The notes beneath the pieces were generated by a model, which saw nothing but the letters and a program-made list of their open reading frames with translations, did not search any database and was not told the origin of the DNA. A DNA stretch of 64,000 nucleotides from Candidatus Tectimicrobiota bacterium. Lineage in GTDB: Bacteria; Tectomicrobia; Entotheonellia; Entotheonellales; Entotheonellaceae. Shown here piece by piece: positions 44,587 to 52,986 of this stretch. Made by a program: the position numbers and the translations under genes. Location of the stretch: assembly GCA_026005175.1 (NCBI GenBank), contig BPKO01000010.1, positions 62,001-126,000 on the forward strand, read 5' to 3'. Each line of letters starts with the position of its first letter. Position 1 is the first letter of the stretch.

Positions 44587-45120
44587 TCACGAAGGCTTCT
44601 GCGTTCCCAAAGCGCGCAGGGCGCGCAGCCACTGCAGCAGCAGGCCCAGGGGCAGGGTGAGGCTACAGGCCGCCATGGCATAGGCCACGGGCCACACCGG
44701 CAGGCGCCAGAGCTGGGTGAGGTCGCCCAGGGCGGCGGTGTCGAGGGCTTTGCGCCACAGCTGCCAGGAAATGAGCAAGGAAAAGGTCACCCCCAGCCCC
44801 AGGGTGAGGACGTCGAGCAGCGCCTGCCGCCGCGGCGACAGGCGGGTGATGACCAGGTCGACGCGGATGTGGCCGCGCGTCACCGTGGTATAGCCCAGCC
44901 CCCCGTAAATCAGCAGCCCCATGAGGAGCTCGGTCACCTCCACGGTGCCGACGATGGGGCGGTTGAAGAAAAAGCGGCCCACCACGTCAGCAAACGTCAA
45001 CCCCATCATCCCCGCCAGGGCCACGGCACCCACACGGGCCAGCCACAGAGTAAGGCGCTCTTCCAGGGCGGCCAGAGGCTTGCTGGCCAGTCCGAACCGC
45101 TTGCCAGGCCTAGTGGGCAT
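44587..45120 (-). CDS. TRAP transporter small permease (DctQ type)
   Basis: 177 residues with four membrane helices. The DctQ signature FADVVGRFFFNRPIVGTVEVTELLMGLLIYGGLGY and a charged RGHIRVDL loop are present. It bridges the binding protein and DctM. The ATG at 45120 overlaps the binding-protein stop by 11 nt; the longer frame upstream is only antisense composition. It is followed after 22 nt by the large permease. Confidence 0.9.
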   Translation of the reverse strand: MPTRPGKRFGLASKPLAALEERLTLWLARVGAVALAGMMGLTFADVVGRFFFNRPIVGTVEVTELLMGLLIYGGLGYTTVTRGHIRVDLVITRLSPRRQALLDVLTLGLGVTFSLLISWQLWRKALDTAALGDLTQLWRLPVWPVAYAMAACSLTLPLGLLLQWLRALRALGTQKPS

Positions 45121-46123
45121 ACTCGCGCATGGCGGCCTCGAGGTCGGCCAGCAGGGCCTGGCCGTCGTAGCCGGCCTTGTTGATCTGCGCCACCCATTCA
45201 TCAAAGAGGGGCTGGAGGCGCTGGCGCCAGCGGGCGAGCTCGGCCGCGTCGATGGTGCGGATGGTGTTGCCGTTGGCCTGGGCCAGCTGCTTGCCGGCCA
45301 GATCTGCCATGTCCCAGTGCTTGCCGATGAAGCGCGATCCCCAGGCTCCCCCCACTTTGCGCAGCGCTTCTTGCTGCGCTGGCGAGAGGCTGTCCCAGCT
45401 CCGGCGGTTCATCACCAGGTAAAACGGGGTGGTGTACAGTCCGCCCGGCACCTCCAGGTGATAGCGCACCAGCTCGGCAAGACGAAAGCCCTTGATGGCC
45501 TCCCAGGGAAACAGGGTACCGCTGGTGATGCCCCGCTGCAGGCTCTCGTGGGCCTCGGTGGCCGGCAGAGCCACCGGCACCGCTCCCAGCTTGGCGGCCA
45601 GCGCCACGCCGCCACCACCGACGCGCAGCTTCATGCCCTGTAGATCGGCCAGGGTAGACACCGGCGTCTTGGTGTGCAGCACGCCCGGGCCGTGTACCCA
45701 GAGGGCGATCAGCTTGGTGTCGCCGAATTCCTTGTCGATCAGGCCATTGCGCTCGTACCAGTGCCACAGGGCCAGGCTGCCCAGCTCGGCGTTGGGCGAC
45801 AGGAAGGGCAACTCCAGCAGGCGAATGACAGGGAAGCGCCCCGGGGTGTAGGCAGGCACCCCCCAGGCGAGGTCGACGACGCCGTTGCGTGCCAAGTCGT
45901 ACTGCCCGGGGGGCTTGGCCAGCGGCGCCTTGAGGATTTCGACGTCGAGCGTGCCGCCGGAGGCCTTGCGCACTTCGGCAGCCCAGTTTTCCAGGGTCTG
46001 CGTCATGTGGTGCACCGGCGGCACCCAGTTGGCCATGCGCAGCGTGCGCTCGGCAGCCAGGCCTCCCCTGGTCACCAGCAGCAAGAGACCGATCCACACC
46101 GTGCCCCTGACAAGCGATGCCAT
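45110..46123 (-). CDS. TRAP transporter substrate-binding protein (DctP type)
   Basis: 337 residues. A signal peptide (VWIGLLLLVTRGGLAAE, cleavage near residue 24) precedes RTLRMANWVPPVHHMTQTLENWAAEVRKASGGTL, the usual DctP opening. The conserved binding Arg is in LRVGGGG and the central helix in GAVPVALPATEAHESLQRGITSGTLFPWEAIKG. It captures an organic acid in the periplasm for the DctQM permease. The ATG follows GGGAGGAAAC. It sits 66 nt downstream of a CoA-transferase gene, suggesting the imported acid is activated to its CoA ester. Confidence 0.92.
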   Translation of the reverse strand: MASLVRGTVWIGLLLLVTRGGLAAERTLRMANWVPPVHHMTQTLENWAAEVRKASGGTLDVEILKAPLAKPPGQYDLARNGVVDLAWGVPAYTPGRFPVIRLLELPFLSPNAELGSLALWHWYERNGLIDKEFGDTKLIALWVHGPGVLHTKTPVSTLADLQGMKLRVGGGGVALAAKLGAVPVALPATEAHESLQRGITSGTLFPWEAIKGFRLAELVRYHLEVPGGLYTTPFYLVMNRRSWDSLSPAQQEALRKVGGAWGSRFIGKHWDMADLAGKQLAQANGNTIRTIDAAELARWRQRLQPLFDEWVAQINKAGYDGQALLADLEAAMREYAH

Positions 46124-46189
46124 GATGTTTCCTCCCTGCCGTTTGGATTGGCGCATTGTAGCGCCAGCCGTCCTCCCGCGCAAGCCGCT

Positions 46190-47401
46190 TCAGGCCACCA
46201 CCCCGGCCTGGCGCAGGCGCTGGCGCGCAGCGGCGTCGTAGCCCAGGGCAGCCAGCACTTCGTCAGTGTGCTCGCCCAGGGTGGGCCCCAGGCGGCGGAT
46301 GCGGCCCGGAGTTTCGGAGAGCTTGATGGCAATGCCGGCTTGGCGCACGCGCCCCACGCGCGGGTCGTCCACCTCCACCACCATTTGCCGCGCCTGCACC
46401 TGCGGGTCGCTGAAGGTCTCGGCCACGGTGTACACAGGGCCGACGCAGACGTTTTTGTCCCGGAAGTAAGCGAACCACTCGTCACGCGTTTTTTGGCGCA
46501 GGATGGCCTGGATTTCCTGCTTGGCCTGCTGGGCTTCGGCGTCGGCAGCGCGGGTGAAGTGCTCGGGCCGGCGCGCAAAGCGGCTCAGGTCGGGGCGGCC
46601 GATGGCCTTGCAGAAGTTGTCCCACAGCCAGGGCTCGGTGCAGCCCACCGAGAGCAGCTTGCCGTCGGCGGTCTCATAGGTGGTGTAGTAGGGGTACGAG
46701 CCGCCCAGGGCGCCTTCGCCGCGGCCGCAGACCTCACCGGTGAGGAAAAACTCGCGCAGTACCGGAGTGGCTGCCAGCAGTGACACCGTGGTGTCGAGGT
46801 AGGCGATGTCGACGAACTGGCCGCGGCCGGTGCGCTGGCGCGCCAGAAGCGCCAGCAGGATGCCCACCACGCCGTGCAGGGCAGCGCCGGCGTAGTCGGC
46901 GATGATATTGAGGGGGATGGCCGGCGGCCGCCCTGGCTCGCCGATGAGGTTGAGCACGCCGCCGATGGCGAGGTAGTTGATGTCGTGGGCCGGCAAATCG
47001 CGGTAAGGCCCTTCCTGGCCAAAGCCGCTAAGCGAGCAGTAAATGAGCCGCGGGTTGAGCTGGCGCAGGGTCTCGTAGTCGCCGCCCAGGCGCGCCATGA
47101 CCCCGGGGCGGAAGCCCTCTACCAGCACGTCGGCCTCTGCCGCCAGCTGGTGCAGGAGGCGCTGGCCTTCCGGGGTTTTGAGGTTGATGGCGATGCTGCG
47201 CTTGTTGCGCTCCACGAAGTTAAACGCCGCCCGCCGCGTGGCCTCCGGCGCCGGCGGCGAGCCATGAGGCGGGGCGGCAGCTGGCGGCGTCTCGATTTTC
47301 AGCACCTCGGCCCCCATGTCGGCCAGCATCATGGTGCACAGCGCCCCGGGAGCCACCCGCACCAGCTCCAGAACGCGGATACCGTCGAGGGGACTGCTCA
47401 T
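46190..47401 (-). CDS. CaiB/BaiF family CoA-transferase, upstream of a TRAP operon
   Basis: 403 residues. N-terminal family signature GIRVLELVRVAPGALCTMMLADMGAEVLKIETP, then the nucleophilic Asp region (RDLPAHDINYLAIGGVLNLIGEPG) and VNLKTPEGQRLLHQLAAEADVLVEGFRPG. It transfers CoA between carboxylic acids. It is distinct from the copy at 12585-13811. The ATG follows AAGGAGAG. It is first in the operon with dctP-, dctQ- and dctM-type genes, so a role in activating the TRAP substrate is likely; the acid itself is unknown. Confidence 0.92.
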   Translation of the reverse strand: MSSPLDGIRVLELVRVAPGALCTMMLADMGAEVLKIETPPAAAPPHGSPPAPEATRRAAFNFVERNKRSIAINLKTPEGQRLLHQLAAEADVLVEGFRPGVMARLGGDYETLRQLNPRLIYCSLSGFGQEGPYRDLPAHDINYLAIGGVLNLIGEPGRPPAIPLNIIADYAGAALHGVVGILLALLARQRTGRGQFVDIAYLDTTVSLLAATPVLREFFLTGEVCGRGEGALGGSYPYYTTYETADGKLLSVGCTEPWLWDNFCKAIGRPDLSRFARRPEHFTRAADAEAQQAKQEIQAILRQKTRDEWFAYFRDKNVCVGPVYTVAETFSDPQVQARQMVVEVDDPRVGRVRQAGIAIKLSETPGRIRRLGPTLGEHTDEVLAALGYDAAARQRLRQAGVVA

Positions 47402-47525
47402 GCCTCGCTCTCCTTATACAAAGCGGACTCGCTTCAGGCGCGCGCAGGAGCGGCCAGCACCGCTGCGGCCGCCTCCTCCCACCGCGGTGCCTTATCCTGG
47501 CACAGCGGCGCCGGCAAGGCAACCA

Positions 47526-47554
47526 TTGCGCCGCCGGCCGGGCTGGGCTACAGT
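47526..47554 (+). promoter_or_regulatory. Possible promoter of the WbqC-family gene
   Basis: TTGCGC (47526-47531), 17 nt, TACAGT (47549-47554), 21 nt before the ATG. The -35 is a weak match; position and spacing support it. Confidence 0.35.
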
Positions 47555-47575
47555 GAGGGCGAGCGAGGCCGTGCC

Positions 47576-48277
47576 ATGGTCGTCACCACCCACCAGCCCA
47601 TTTTTCTGCCCTGGCCGGGCTTTTTTTACAAGGCCCTGTGCGCCGACGTCATGGTGCTGCTCGACCAGGTGCAGTTTCCCCTCGGGCGCAGCTGGCTGAC
47701 GCGCAACCGCCTCAAGAGCGACCAGGGGGAGCTGTGGCTGCGAGTGCCGGTGTGGAAGCGCGGCAAGGGCAAGCAGATAATCGCCGAAGTGACCATTTGC
47801 GAGGAGAGCTTCTGGCGGCGCAAGCACCTGTGCAGCATTCGCCAGCAGTACGCCCACGCCCCTTACCTGGAAGAGCACTTGCCGGCGCTGGAGGCCATTT
47901 ACGGCCGCGGCCAGCAGCGCCTGTGCGCGTTCAACCTCGATCTTATCCGCTACCTCTGGCAGGCCCTGGGCCTTTCCACCCGCCTGCTGCTGCAATCGGA
48001 GCTGGGGGTGAGCGGCAGCGGCACGGCCCTGCTGGTGGCCATTTGCCGGGCCTTGCAAGCCGACACCTACGTGACCCTGCCCATGGTGGAGAAGTACCTC
48101 GACCTGGATGCCTTCGCAGCAGCGGGCCTGGCCGTGCGCTTTGCCCGCTTTCGCCCGCCGGTTTACCCGCAGCTATGGGGCGACTTTCGCTACAACCTCT
48201 CGGTACTCGACTTGCTGCTCACCTGCGGCCCCAAAAGCTTGGCGATCATAAAAAGGGGACAGGCTACTTTTTCGTAA
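47576..48277 (+). CDS. WbqC-family protein with REP-encoded C-terminus
   Basis: 233 residues matching the WbqC family throughout: VVTTHQPIFLPWPGFFYKALCADVMVLLDQVQFPLGRSWLTRN at the start, QQYAHAPYLEEHLPALEAIY in the middle and YPQLWGDFRYNLSVLDLLLTCGPKSL near the end. WbqC-type proteins sit in O-antigen and other amino-sugar pathways; the reaction is not established. The final residues IIKRGQATFS and the stop come from a REP-like arm at 48250-48272, so the native terminus was replaced or extended by repeat DNA. Divergent from the CoA-transferase/TRAP operon. Confidence 0.85.
   Translation: MVVTTHQPIFLPWPGFFYKALCADVMVLLDQVQFPLGRSWLTRNRLKSDQGELWLRVPVWKRGKGKQIIAEVTICEESFWRRKHLCSIRQQYAHAPYLEEHLPALEAIYGRGQQRLCAFNLDLIRYLWQALGLSTRLLLQSELGVSGSGTALLVAICRALQADTYVTLPMVEKYLDLDAFAAAGLAVRFARFRPPVYPQLWGDFRYNLSVLDLLLTCGPKSLAIIKRGQATFS
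48250..48272. repeat. Single REP-like arm, copy of the 764-786 sequence
   Basis: This 23-nt stretch is the exact reverse complement of 764-786 (core GGGGACAGGCTACTTTTT). Here only one arm is present, without a mirror copy nearby. It lies across the 3' end of the WbqC-family gene and supplies its last codons. Confidence 0.75.
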
Positions 48278-48336
48278 CCCCCGGCCGGGCCGCGTGCGGC
48301 CGTCGCGGCAGATCTCATCGAGCAAGCGTACAAGGC

Positions 48337-48858
48337 TTACGGCCAGGCCAGCACCCAGTAGCCCTGACACTGGCGCACGCGCAGCGAGGGCGCCGCCTCG
48401 ATCGGCGGGTGTCCGAGCCGCTGGCGCATCTCCTGAATCCAGCAGTCGTGCTGGTACTCGTGGTTGATGAGACTTACCAGGATGGGCACGATCACCTGGG
48501 CCCGCGGCGCTGCCGGCTGCCGGCCACTGCACAGCGCCTTGAGATGGGCGTGGGTGCGCTGCGCCACTGCCTCGCGGTAGGCGATGATTTCTACCAGCGG
48601 CGGGGTGTCGCCTCGGGTTTCCTCGGGATTGGCAGCATCGAAGAAGGCATCGAAGCGCGGATTGAGGCTGGGCTCGGCATCGACCAAGTTGCGCAACAGG
48701 TAGTGGTTCACTGCCGCCTGATGCCCGAGGTGCCAGGCGATGGCGCTGCTTTTTGGCGCTGGGCGCCACTGCACCTCGGCTTCGCGCAAGTCGGCGTACA
48801 GGCACTCGGTATAGCGCCGGGCCAGGTCGTATTCGTGCCGCAACGTTTCCAGATCCAT
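48337..48858 (-). CDS. DinB/YfiT-superfamily protein
   Basis: 173 residues forming the four-helix DinB fold. The three histidines expected to bind a metal are visible: AWHLGHQAAVNHYLL on helix 2 and INHEYQHDCWI on helix 3. DinB proteins include thiol transferases and ergothioneine-type enzymes, with no evidence here for which one. The ATG at 48858 follows GGAGGGCG. It is transcribed towards the WbqC-family gene. Confidence 0.8.
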   Translation of the reverse strand: MDLETLRHEYDLARRYTECLYADLREAEVQWRPAPKSSAIAWHLGHQAAVNHYLLRNLVDAEPSLNPRFDAFFDAANPEETRGDTPPLVEIIAYREAVAQRTHAHLKALCSGRQPAAPRAQVIVPILVSLINHEYQHDCWIQEMRQRLGHPPIEAAPSLRVRQCQGYWVLAWP

Positions 48859-48903
48859 AACGCCCTCCGGTTGGCCACGCAGCTCCCTGCCAGGCTGCCG
48901 GCC

Positions 48904-49287
48904 TCACGCCCCCTCCCCTGCCGGCGTCAGGGGGACCAGGTCTTTCACCACCGCCACCACTTGCCCGATGCTCACCGGACGGCGGATAATCCGGTCCCAG
49001 CGCCCCGGCGGCAGGGGACCAAAGCCGCGGGCCAAGAGCACCACCTTGGCCTGCGGGTGCAGGCCGCGCAGGGCCTCGACAACGCGCGGCGGGCGCTGTT
49101 CGGCCAGGGCCTGGTCGATGAGGATCAGGCGCACCGGGCCGCGGCCGGGCTCCTCCGTGGGACAGCGCATGGCCAGCGCCCAGTTGGGCACGCCAATGGC
49201 GTCGTAGCCTTCTTCGAGCAGCTGCGCCCGCAGCAAGGCGCGTGGCCAGTGCTCGTCCCAGACGAGGAGCACGCGAGGGGCTGGCAC
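48904..49287 (-). CDS. Receiver-like (CheY-fold) protein, possibly degenerate
   Basis: 127 residues with receiver-domain alternation: RVLLVWDEHWPRALLRAQLLEEGYDAIGV, VRLILIDQALAEQRPPRVVEALRGLHPQAKVVLLARG, then a RRPVSIGQVVAVVKDLV tail in place of the Lys/Pro loop. The phosphoacceptor would be Asp in LILIDQA and the acidic pair is reduced to DE. The usual KP lysine is not evident, so phosphorylation is doubtful. GTG start. It lies between the DinB and TPR membrane-protein genes on the same strand. Confidence 0.6.
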   Translation of the reverse strand: MPAPRVLLVWDEHWPRALLRAQLLEEGYDAIGVPNWALAMRCPTEEPGRGPVRLILIDQALAEQRPPRVVEALRGLHPQAKVVLLARGFGPLPPGRWDRIIRRPVSIGQVVAVVKDLVPLTPAGEGA

Positions 49288-49352
49288 CGCATTGACTCCC
49301 AGGGCAGCCCGGCGTATAGGTGCACCGCGGGCAGAGTACGCGTTTTGTCGCG

Positions 49353-50408
49353 TCAGCGCAAGCGGGCAGGTTCGGCTTTCTGAGGCGCGTAGCGGGCCAG
49401 GCTTTCCCGCAGCTGCTTTTCCCAGTCCCCGTGGTAGGCGTCGATGGCGTGCTGCAGCACGGCAATCGCCTCGGCCTGGCGACCCGCCCGGGAGAGGGCC
49501 TGGGCGTGGACCAGGGCCAGCAACTCGAGCATGTGGTCGTTGATCTCCTTGCCGCGCTCCTTGAGCAGCCGCTCGATGAGCGCCACGGCGCGCTCCGGCT
49601 CCCCTTGCCCCAGGTAAATCCTGGCGAGGTCTTCGACGATGCCAGCGATGGTATCCCCGGCCATGCCCCCGTAGTTGGCTAGCGGCTGTCGGTAATGGAA
49701 GTAGTGCGCCACGGCAAACTCCAGCAGCTGGCGCAGGTGCGGGTAGCTGCTGTCACCGTAAGGCATGAGCTTGATGGCCGTCACCACCAGGTCGGTGTCC
49801 TGAGGATGGTCGAGGATGGCCTGATAGGCAGCCTTGAAGAACTGCCTCTTGGAGCGCGACTTGTTTTGCCAGTAGGCGAGGAGGTCGTCGTAAGAGTTGA
49901 TGGCCACGCCGCGGATGGACTCGTGCTGCCACCAGGCCGGGCGCGGACAGCAGCGCAGGAAGGCTTCGCGAATCGCAGCCGCGGCAGGGTCAAGGGGAAC
50001 GGACGCCTCGGCCTCCTGCGCTTGCGGGGCAACCGCCGCGGCTGGCGGGGGAGGGCTGGCTGGGGGTGGCGCCCCGCGCGAGGGGGCAGGCGGGGCCGGC
50101 ACGGGAGCCGGCGCGGGCAGGAACCACCGGCCCAGCAGCGCCAGGGCCGCCACCAGGACCCCGCCCAAAAGCGGCAGCAAGGCGCGCCGCCAGGTGCGGC
50201 GTCGCGGCGCAGGCGGTGCCTGGTACTGGGCGCGCACCTGGCGCGCCACGGCAACGATTTCTTCCCGCGACAGGTCGGTGATCTCGGCCAGGGCGTCGAT
50301 AAGGTCTTCTTCACGCGCCTCAAGGGGAAACGACTGGCGGGCGCTGTCCAGTCCCACCACGCGGCGCACCAGCTCGTCGCGGATCTGCTGTTCCCGGGCG
50401 TCCTCCAT
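49353..50408 (-). CDS. Membrane-anchored TPR protein
   Basis: 351 residues. An N-terminal cytoplasmic helical segment (residues 1-65) is followed by one membrane helix (ALLPLLGGVLVAALALLGRWF, about 77-97), a Pro-rich linker, and a C-terminal helical region with TPR-like pairs (IYLGQGEPERAVALIERLLKERG, ALSRAGRQAEAIAVLQHAIDAYHG). I do not recognise a named family. The ATG follows AAGGAGG. It is probably a scaffold in the cell envelope; no enzymatic motif is seen. Confidence 0.7.
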   Translation of the reverse strand: MEDAREQQIRDELVRRVVGLDSARQSFPLEAREEDLIDALAEITDLSREEIVAVARQVRAQYQAPPAPRRRTWRRALLPLLGGVLVAALALLGRWFLPAPAPVPAPPAPSRGAPPPASPPPPAAAVAPQAQEAEASVPLDPAAAAIREAFLRCCPRPAWWQHESIRGVAINSYDDLLAYWQNKSRSKRQFFKAAYQAILDHPQDTDLVVTAIKLMPYGDSSYPHLRQLLEFAVAHYFHYRQPLANYGGMAGDTIAGIVEDLARIYLGQGEPERAVALIERLLKERGKEINDHMLELLALVHAQALSRAGRQAEAIAVLQHAIDAYHGDWEKQLRESLARYAPQKAEPARLR

Positions 50409-50471
50409 GGCGCCATCCTCCTTCGCTCTCTTTCATCGGCAAGTTGCCGCCTGCACTCAACCGCGCGGCCC

Positions 50472-51212
50472 TTACCGAACGAGGCGCCCTACCAGGGTAA
50501 GGCCGATGAGCAGCAAGAAGAGCAGCACCGCCTTGCGGAAGTGCGCCTCGGGGAGCCGGCGCCGCAGCCGCCCGCCCAGGGCGATGCCCAGGGCCACCGG
50601 CAGGATGCCCAGGGCCGCCACGGCGGCCAGCCCGGGGGTAAGCAGGCCCACCCGGCCGAGCACCGCCAGCATGACCAGGCTCGACAGGGTGAACGAGACG
50701 TTGATGGCCTGTACGAAGGCGTCCTTCGACAGCGGCAAGGCAAGCAAGAAGGGAAGCACCGGCATCACCTGCGAGCCGGTCAGGCCATTGATCACCCCGG
50801 TGGTAAAGCCCACCGGTACGGCAAGCCAGGCGGCGGCGCGTTTGGAGAGCACCAGCGGCTTGCTCCACAGCGCCCACAAGGCGTAGAGGCACAGCACGCT
50901 CCCCAGGACGCCGCGGCTCAAGTCGCCCGGCGTGCTTCTGAGCACCTGCACGCCCAGCACCAGCCCCGGCAGCGCCGACACGTACAGCGGCCAGAAGCGG
51001 CGGCAGACCGGCCAGAAGTGACCGGCCTGCACCATCACCAGCAGGTTGCTGCTCAGCGAAGGAATTAGGACCAGGGGAATGCCGACTTGGAGGTCGAGAA
51101 AGCTCGACAGCAGGGGTAAGCTGATGGTGGAAAACCCCAGCCCAGTAATGCCTTTGAGAAAGGCCGCCAGGAAGAAAACGGCATAGACCAGGCCCAGGGT
51201 TAGCAGCGTCAC
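50472..51212 (-). CDS. TauE/SafE-family (TSUP) sulfite/organosulfur exporter
   Basis: About 246 residues and eight membrane helices in two repeats, each opening with the TSUP motif: LKGITGLGFSTISLPLLSSFLDLQVGIPLVLIPSL and VGFTTGVINGLTGSQVMPVLPFLLALPLSKDAFVQAINVSFTLSSLV. It exports sulfite, sulfoacetate or a similar anion. The start is the GTG at 51212 with GAGGGA 9 nt before it; a GTG at 51224 is the alternative. It lies 40 nt downstream of the sugar-type ABC permease, so the ABC cargo may be a sulfonated compound; that is speculative. Confidence 0.85.
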   Translation of the reverse strand: MTLLTLGLVYAVFFLAAFLKGITGLGFSTISLPLLSSFLDLQVGIPLVLIPSLSSNLLVMVQAGHFWPVCRRFWPLYVSALPGLVLGVQVLRSTPGDLSRGVLGSVLCLYALWALWSKPLVLSKRAAAWLAVPVGFTTGVINGLTGSQVMPVLPFLLALPLSKDAFVQAINVSFTLSSLVMLAVLGRVGLLTPGLAAVAALGILPVALGIALGGRLRRRLPEAHFRKAVLLFLLLIGLTLVGRLVR

Positions 51213-51252
51213 GGCAGCGTGCACTCCCTCACCCCACGTTCTGTGACCCCAT

Positions 51253-52074
51253 TTATCCCCGCAAGCCGGTGTGGGCAAAGGACTCGATGAAGAAGCGCTG
51301 GAAGCAGACAAAGGCCACCACCAGCGGTGCCGCCACCAGCACCGCACCGGCGGCAATCAGCCCCCACTCCGCCCCCGACTCTGCCGAGCGGGTAAAGCTG
51401 GCAAAGCCCACCGACAGCAAGCGCTTCTGCGGGCTGTTGATGACCACCAGCGGCCACAAGAACTCGTTCCAGTGGTAGACGAGGCTGACCAGCGAAAACG
51501 CCGCGATGTAAGGCTTGACCAGCGGCAGAGCCACGTACCACAGGGTCTGCAGCGGCCCGGCGCCGTCGAGCTGGGCCGCTTCTTCGAGTTCGATCGGGAT
51601 CTGGCGAAAGCCCTGGCGCAGCAAGAAGACCCCGGTGGCCGAGCCGATGTAGGGCAGCGCCACCCCGGTGAGGGTGTCGGCCAGTCCCAACGCGGTCAGG
51701 ATGCGGAAGTTGGGCACAATGAGGGCCACCGGTGGCAAAAAGAGCTGAAAGAGAATGAGGTAAAAAATCGCCCGCTGCAGGCGAAAGCGGAAGCGGGCCA
51801 GGGCGTATGCCGCCAGGATGACGGCCGGCAGCTGCGCCAGAAGCAAGCCCACCGTGTACATCACGGTGTTTTTGTACAGCAGTGGGAAATTGGCCGAAGC
51901 CAGGGCAAGGTGAAAGTTCTCCCAGGTCCACTCCCGGAAAAACTGGTTCAGGTTGATGGCGTAAGTGGGCGTCACCGCTGCCACCAGCACCCAGAGCGCC
52001 GGCAGCAGAAGTGGCACACTGACGAGCAGCGGCAAACCCCAGGCAAGCAGGCGGCGCATAGGCCTAGTCCGCAT
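51253..52074 (-). CDS. Carbohydrate-type ABC permease (MalG family)
   Basis: 273 residues and six membrane helices with the permease EAA loop ELEEAAQLDGAGPLQTLWYVALPLVKP near residues 170-195, which docks to an ATPase. MalG-type start (RRLLAWGLPLLVSVPLLLPALWVLVAAV) and a large periplasmic loop are present. It imports a sugar or glycerol-phosphate-like solute with the partner permease, overlapping its stop by 11 nt. The exact ATG (52074 or 52059) is uncertain. No ABC ATPase gene accompanies the pair in this window. Confidence 0.9.
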   Translation of the reverse strand: MRTRPMRRLLAWGLPLLVSVPLLLPALWVLVAAVTPTYAINLNQFFREWTWENFHLALASANFPLLYKNTVMYTVGLLLAQLPAVILAAYALARFRFRLQRAIFYLILFQLFLPPVALIVPNFRILTALGLADTLTGVALPYIGSATGVFLLRQGFRQIPIELEEAAQLDGAGPLQTLWYVALPLVKPYIAAFSLVSLVYHWNEFLWPLVVINSPQKRLLSVGFASFTRSAESGAEWGLIAAGAVLVAAPLVVAFVCFQRFFIESFAHTGLRG

Positions 52075-52927
52075 AGTAAATGCCTTTCTCGATGCGCGGA
52101 ATGCTGATCAGTGCGATGAGCGTAAACAAAAAGAAGAACAGAATGGAGAGGGCACTGGCCTTGGGAAGGTTGTAGTAGAAAAACCCTACCATGTAGATGT
52201 GAAAGAGAAACACCTCTGCTTCGCCGGTCACCCCGCCTTGCGGGGTGAGGATCCAGATGTGGTCGACGTTGCGCAGCGCCGTCATGGTGGCAAAGACGCC
52301 GACAAAGAACAGCGTCGGGCCAAGCAGGGGCAGGGTGATGCGGGTAAAGCGCACCCACGCCCCGGCGCCGTCGACCAGCGCCGCTTCGTAGAGCTGGCGC
52401 GGGATGCTCTGCAGCCCGGCCAGAAAAAAGAGCATGTAGAGGCCAAAATCCTTGAGTACTGCCACCGCGGCCACGGTGTAAAGCGTCAGGTCGACGTCGG
52501 TCAGCGGGCTCACCCGCCGCCCCAGTAGCGCGCTCAGCCCCAAGGTGAGCGGGCCGCTGGTGGGATTCAAGAAGTAGAGCCACATCGAGGCAAAGGCCAC
52601 CATGGGCAAGATCACCGGGTGAAAGAGCACGGCACGGCTGAAGAGCTTGACGCGCGTGGTGCCCTCGACAAGAAGGGCACTCACCAAGCCCAGGAGCACG
52701 GTGCTGGGGACCACGACGAAGGTATAAAGGAGGGTAATTCTGGCCGCCCGCAGGGTGTCGGGCGAGCGCAGTACTTCTTTGAGGTGCGGCCAGCCTTCCA
52801 GGAGCGCGTAGCCGATGGGGAGGTAAGTAAACACCAGCAAAAAGACCAGGGTGGGCGCCAGAAAAAGACCGATCGTCCACCAGGGCACGCGGCTGGGAGG
52901 TCTGGGGGTGGCGCGTTGGCTGAGCAT
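52064..52927 (-). CDS. Carbohydrate-type ABC permease (MalF family)
   Basis: 287 residues with six membrane helices. The EAA loop QLYEAALVDGAGAWVRFTRITLPLLGP is intact, and the N-terminus (IGLFLAPTLVFLLVFTYLPIGYALLEG) is typical of UgpA/MalF permeases. It pairs with the MalG-type permease. The ATG has no strong ribosome site; it lies 59 nt downstream of the binding-protein stop. Confidence 0.9.
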   Translation of the reverse strand: MLSQRATPRPPSRVPWWTIGLFLAPTLVFLLVFTYLPIGYALLEGWPHLKEVLRSPDTLRAARITLLYTFVVVPSTVLLGLVSALLVEGTTRVKLFSRAVLFHPVILPMVAFASMWLYFLNPTSGPLTLGLSALLGRRVSPLTDVDLTLYTVAAVAVLKDFGLYMLFFLAGLQSIPRQLYEAALVDGAGAWVRFTRITLPLLGPTLFFVGVFATMTALRNVDHIWILTPQGGVTGEAEVFLFHIYMVGFFYYNLPKASALSILFFFLFTLIALISIPRIEKGIYYAD

Positions 52928-52986
52928 CCGGCGGTGTCAAGGATGCCCGGCAAGGGCCGTGCGCCCCTGCCGGGCGTCGCCTCCCT

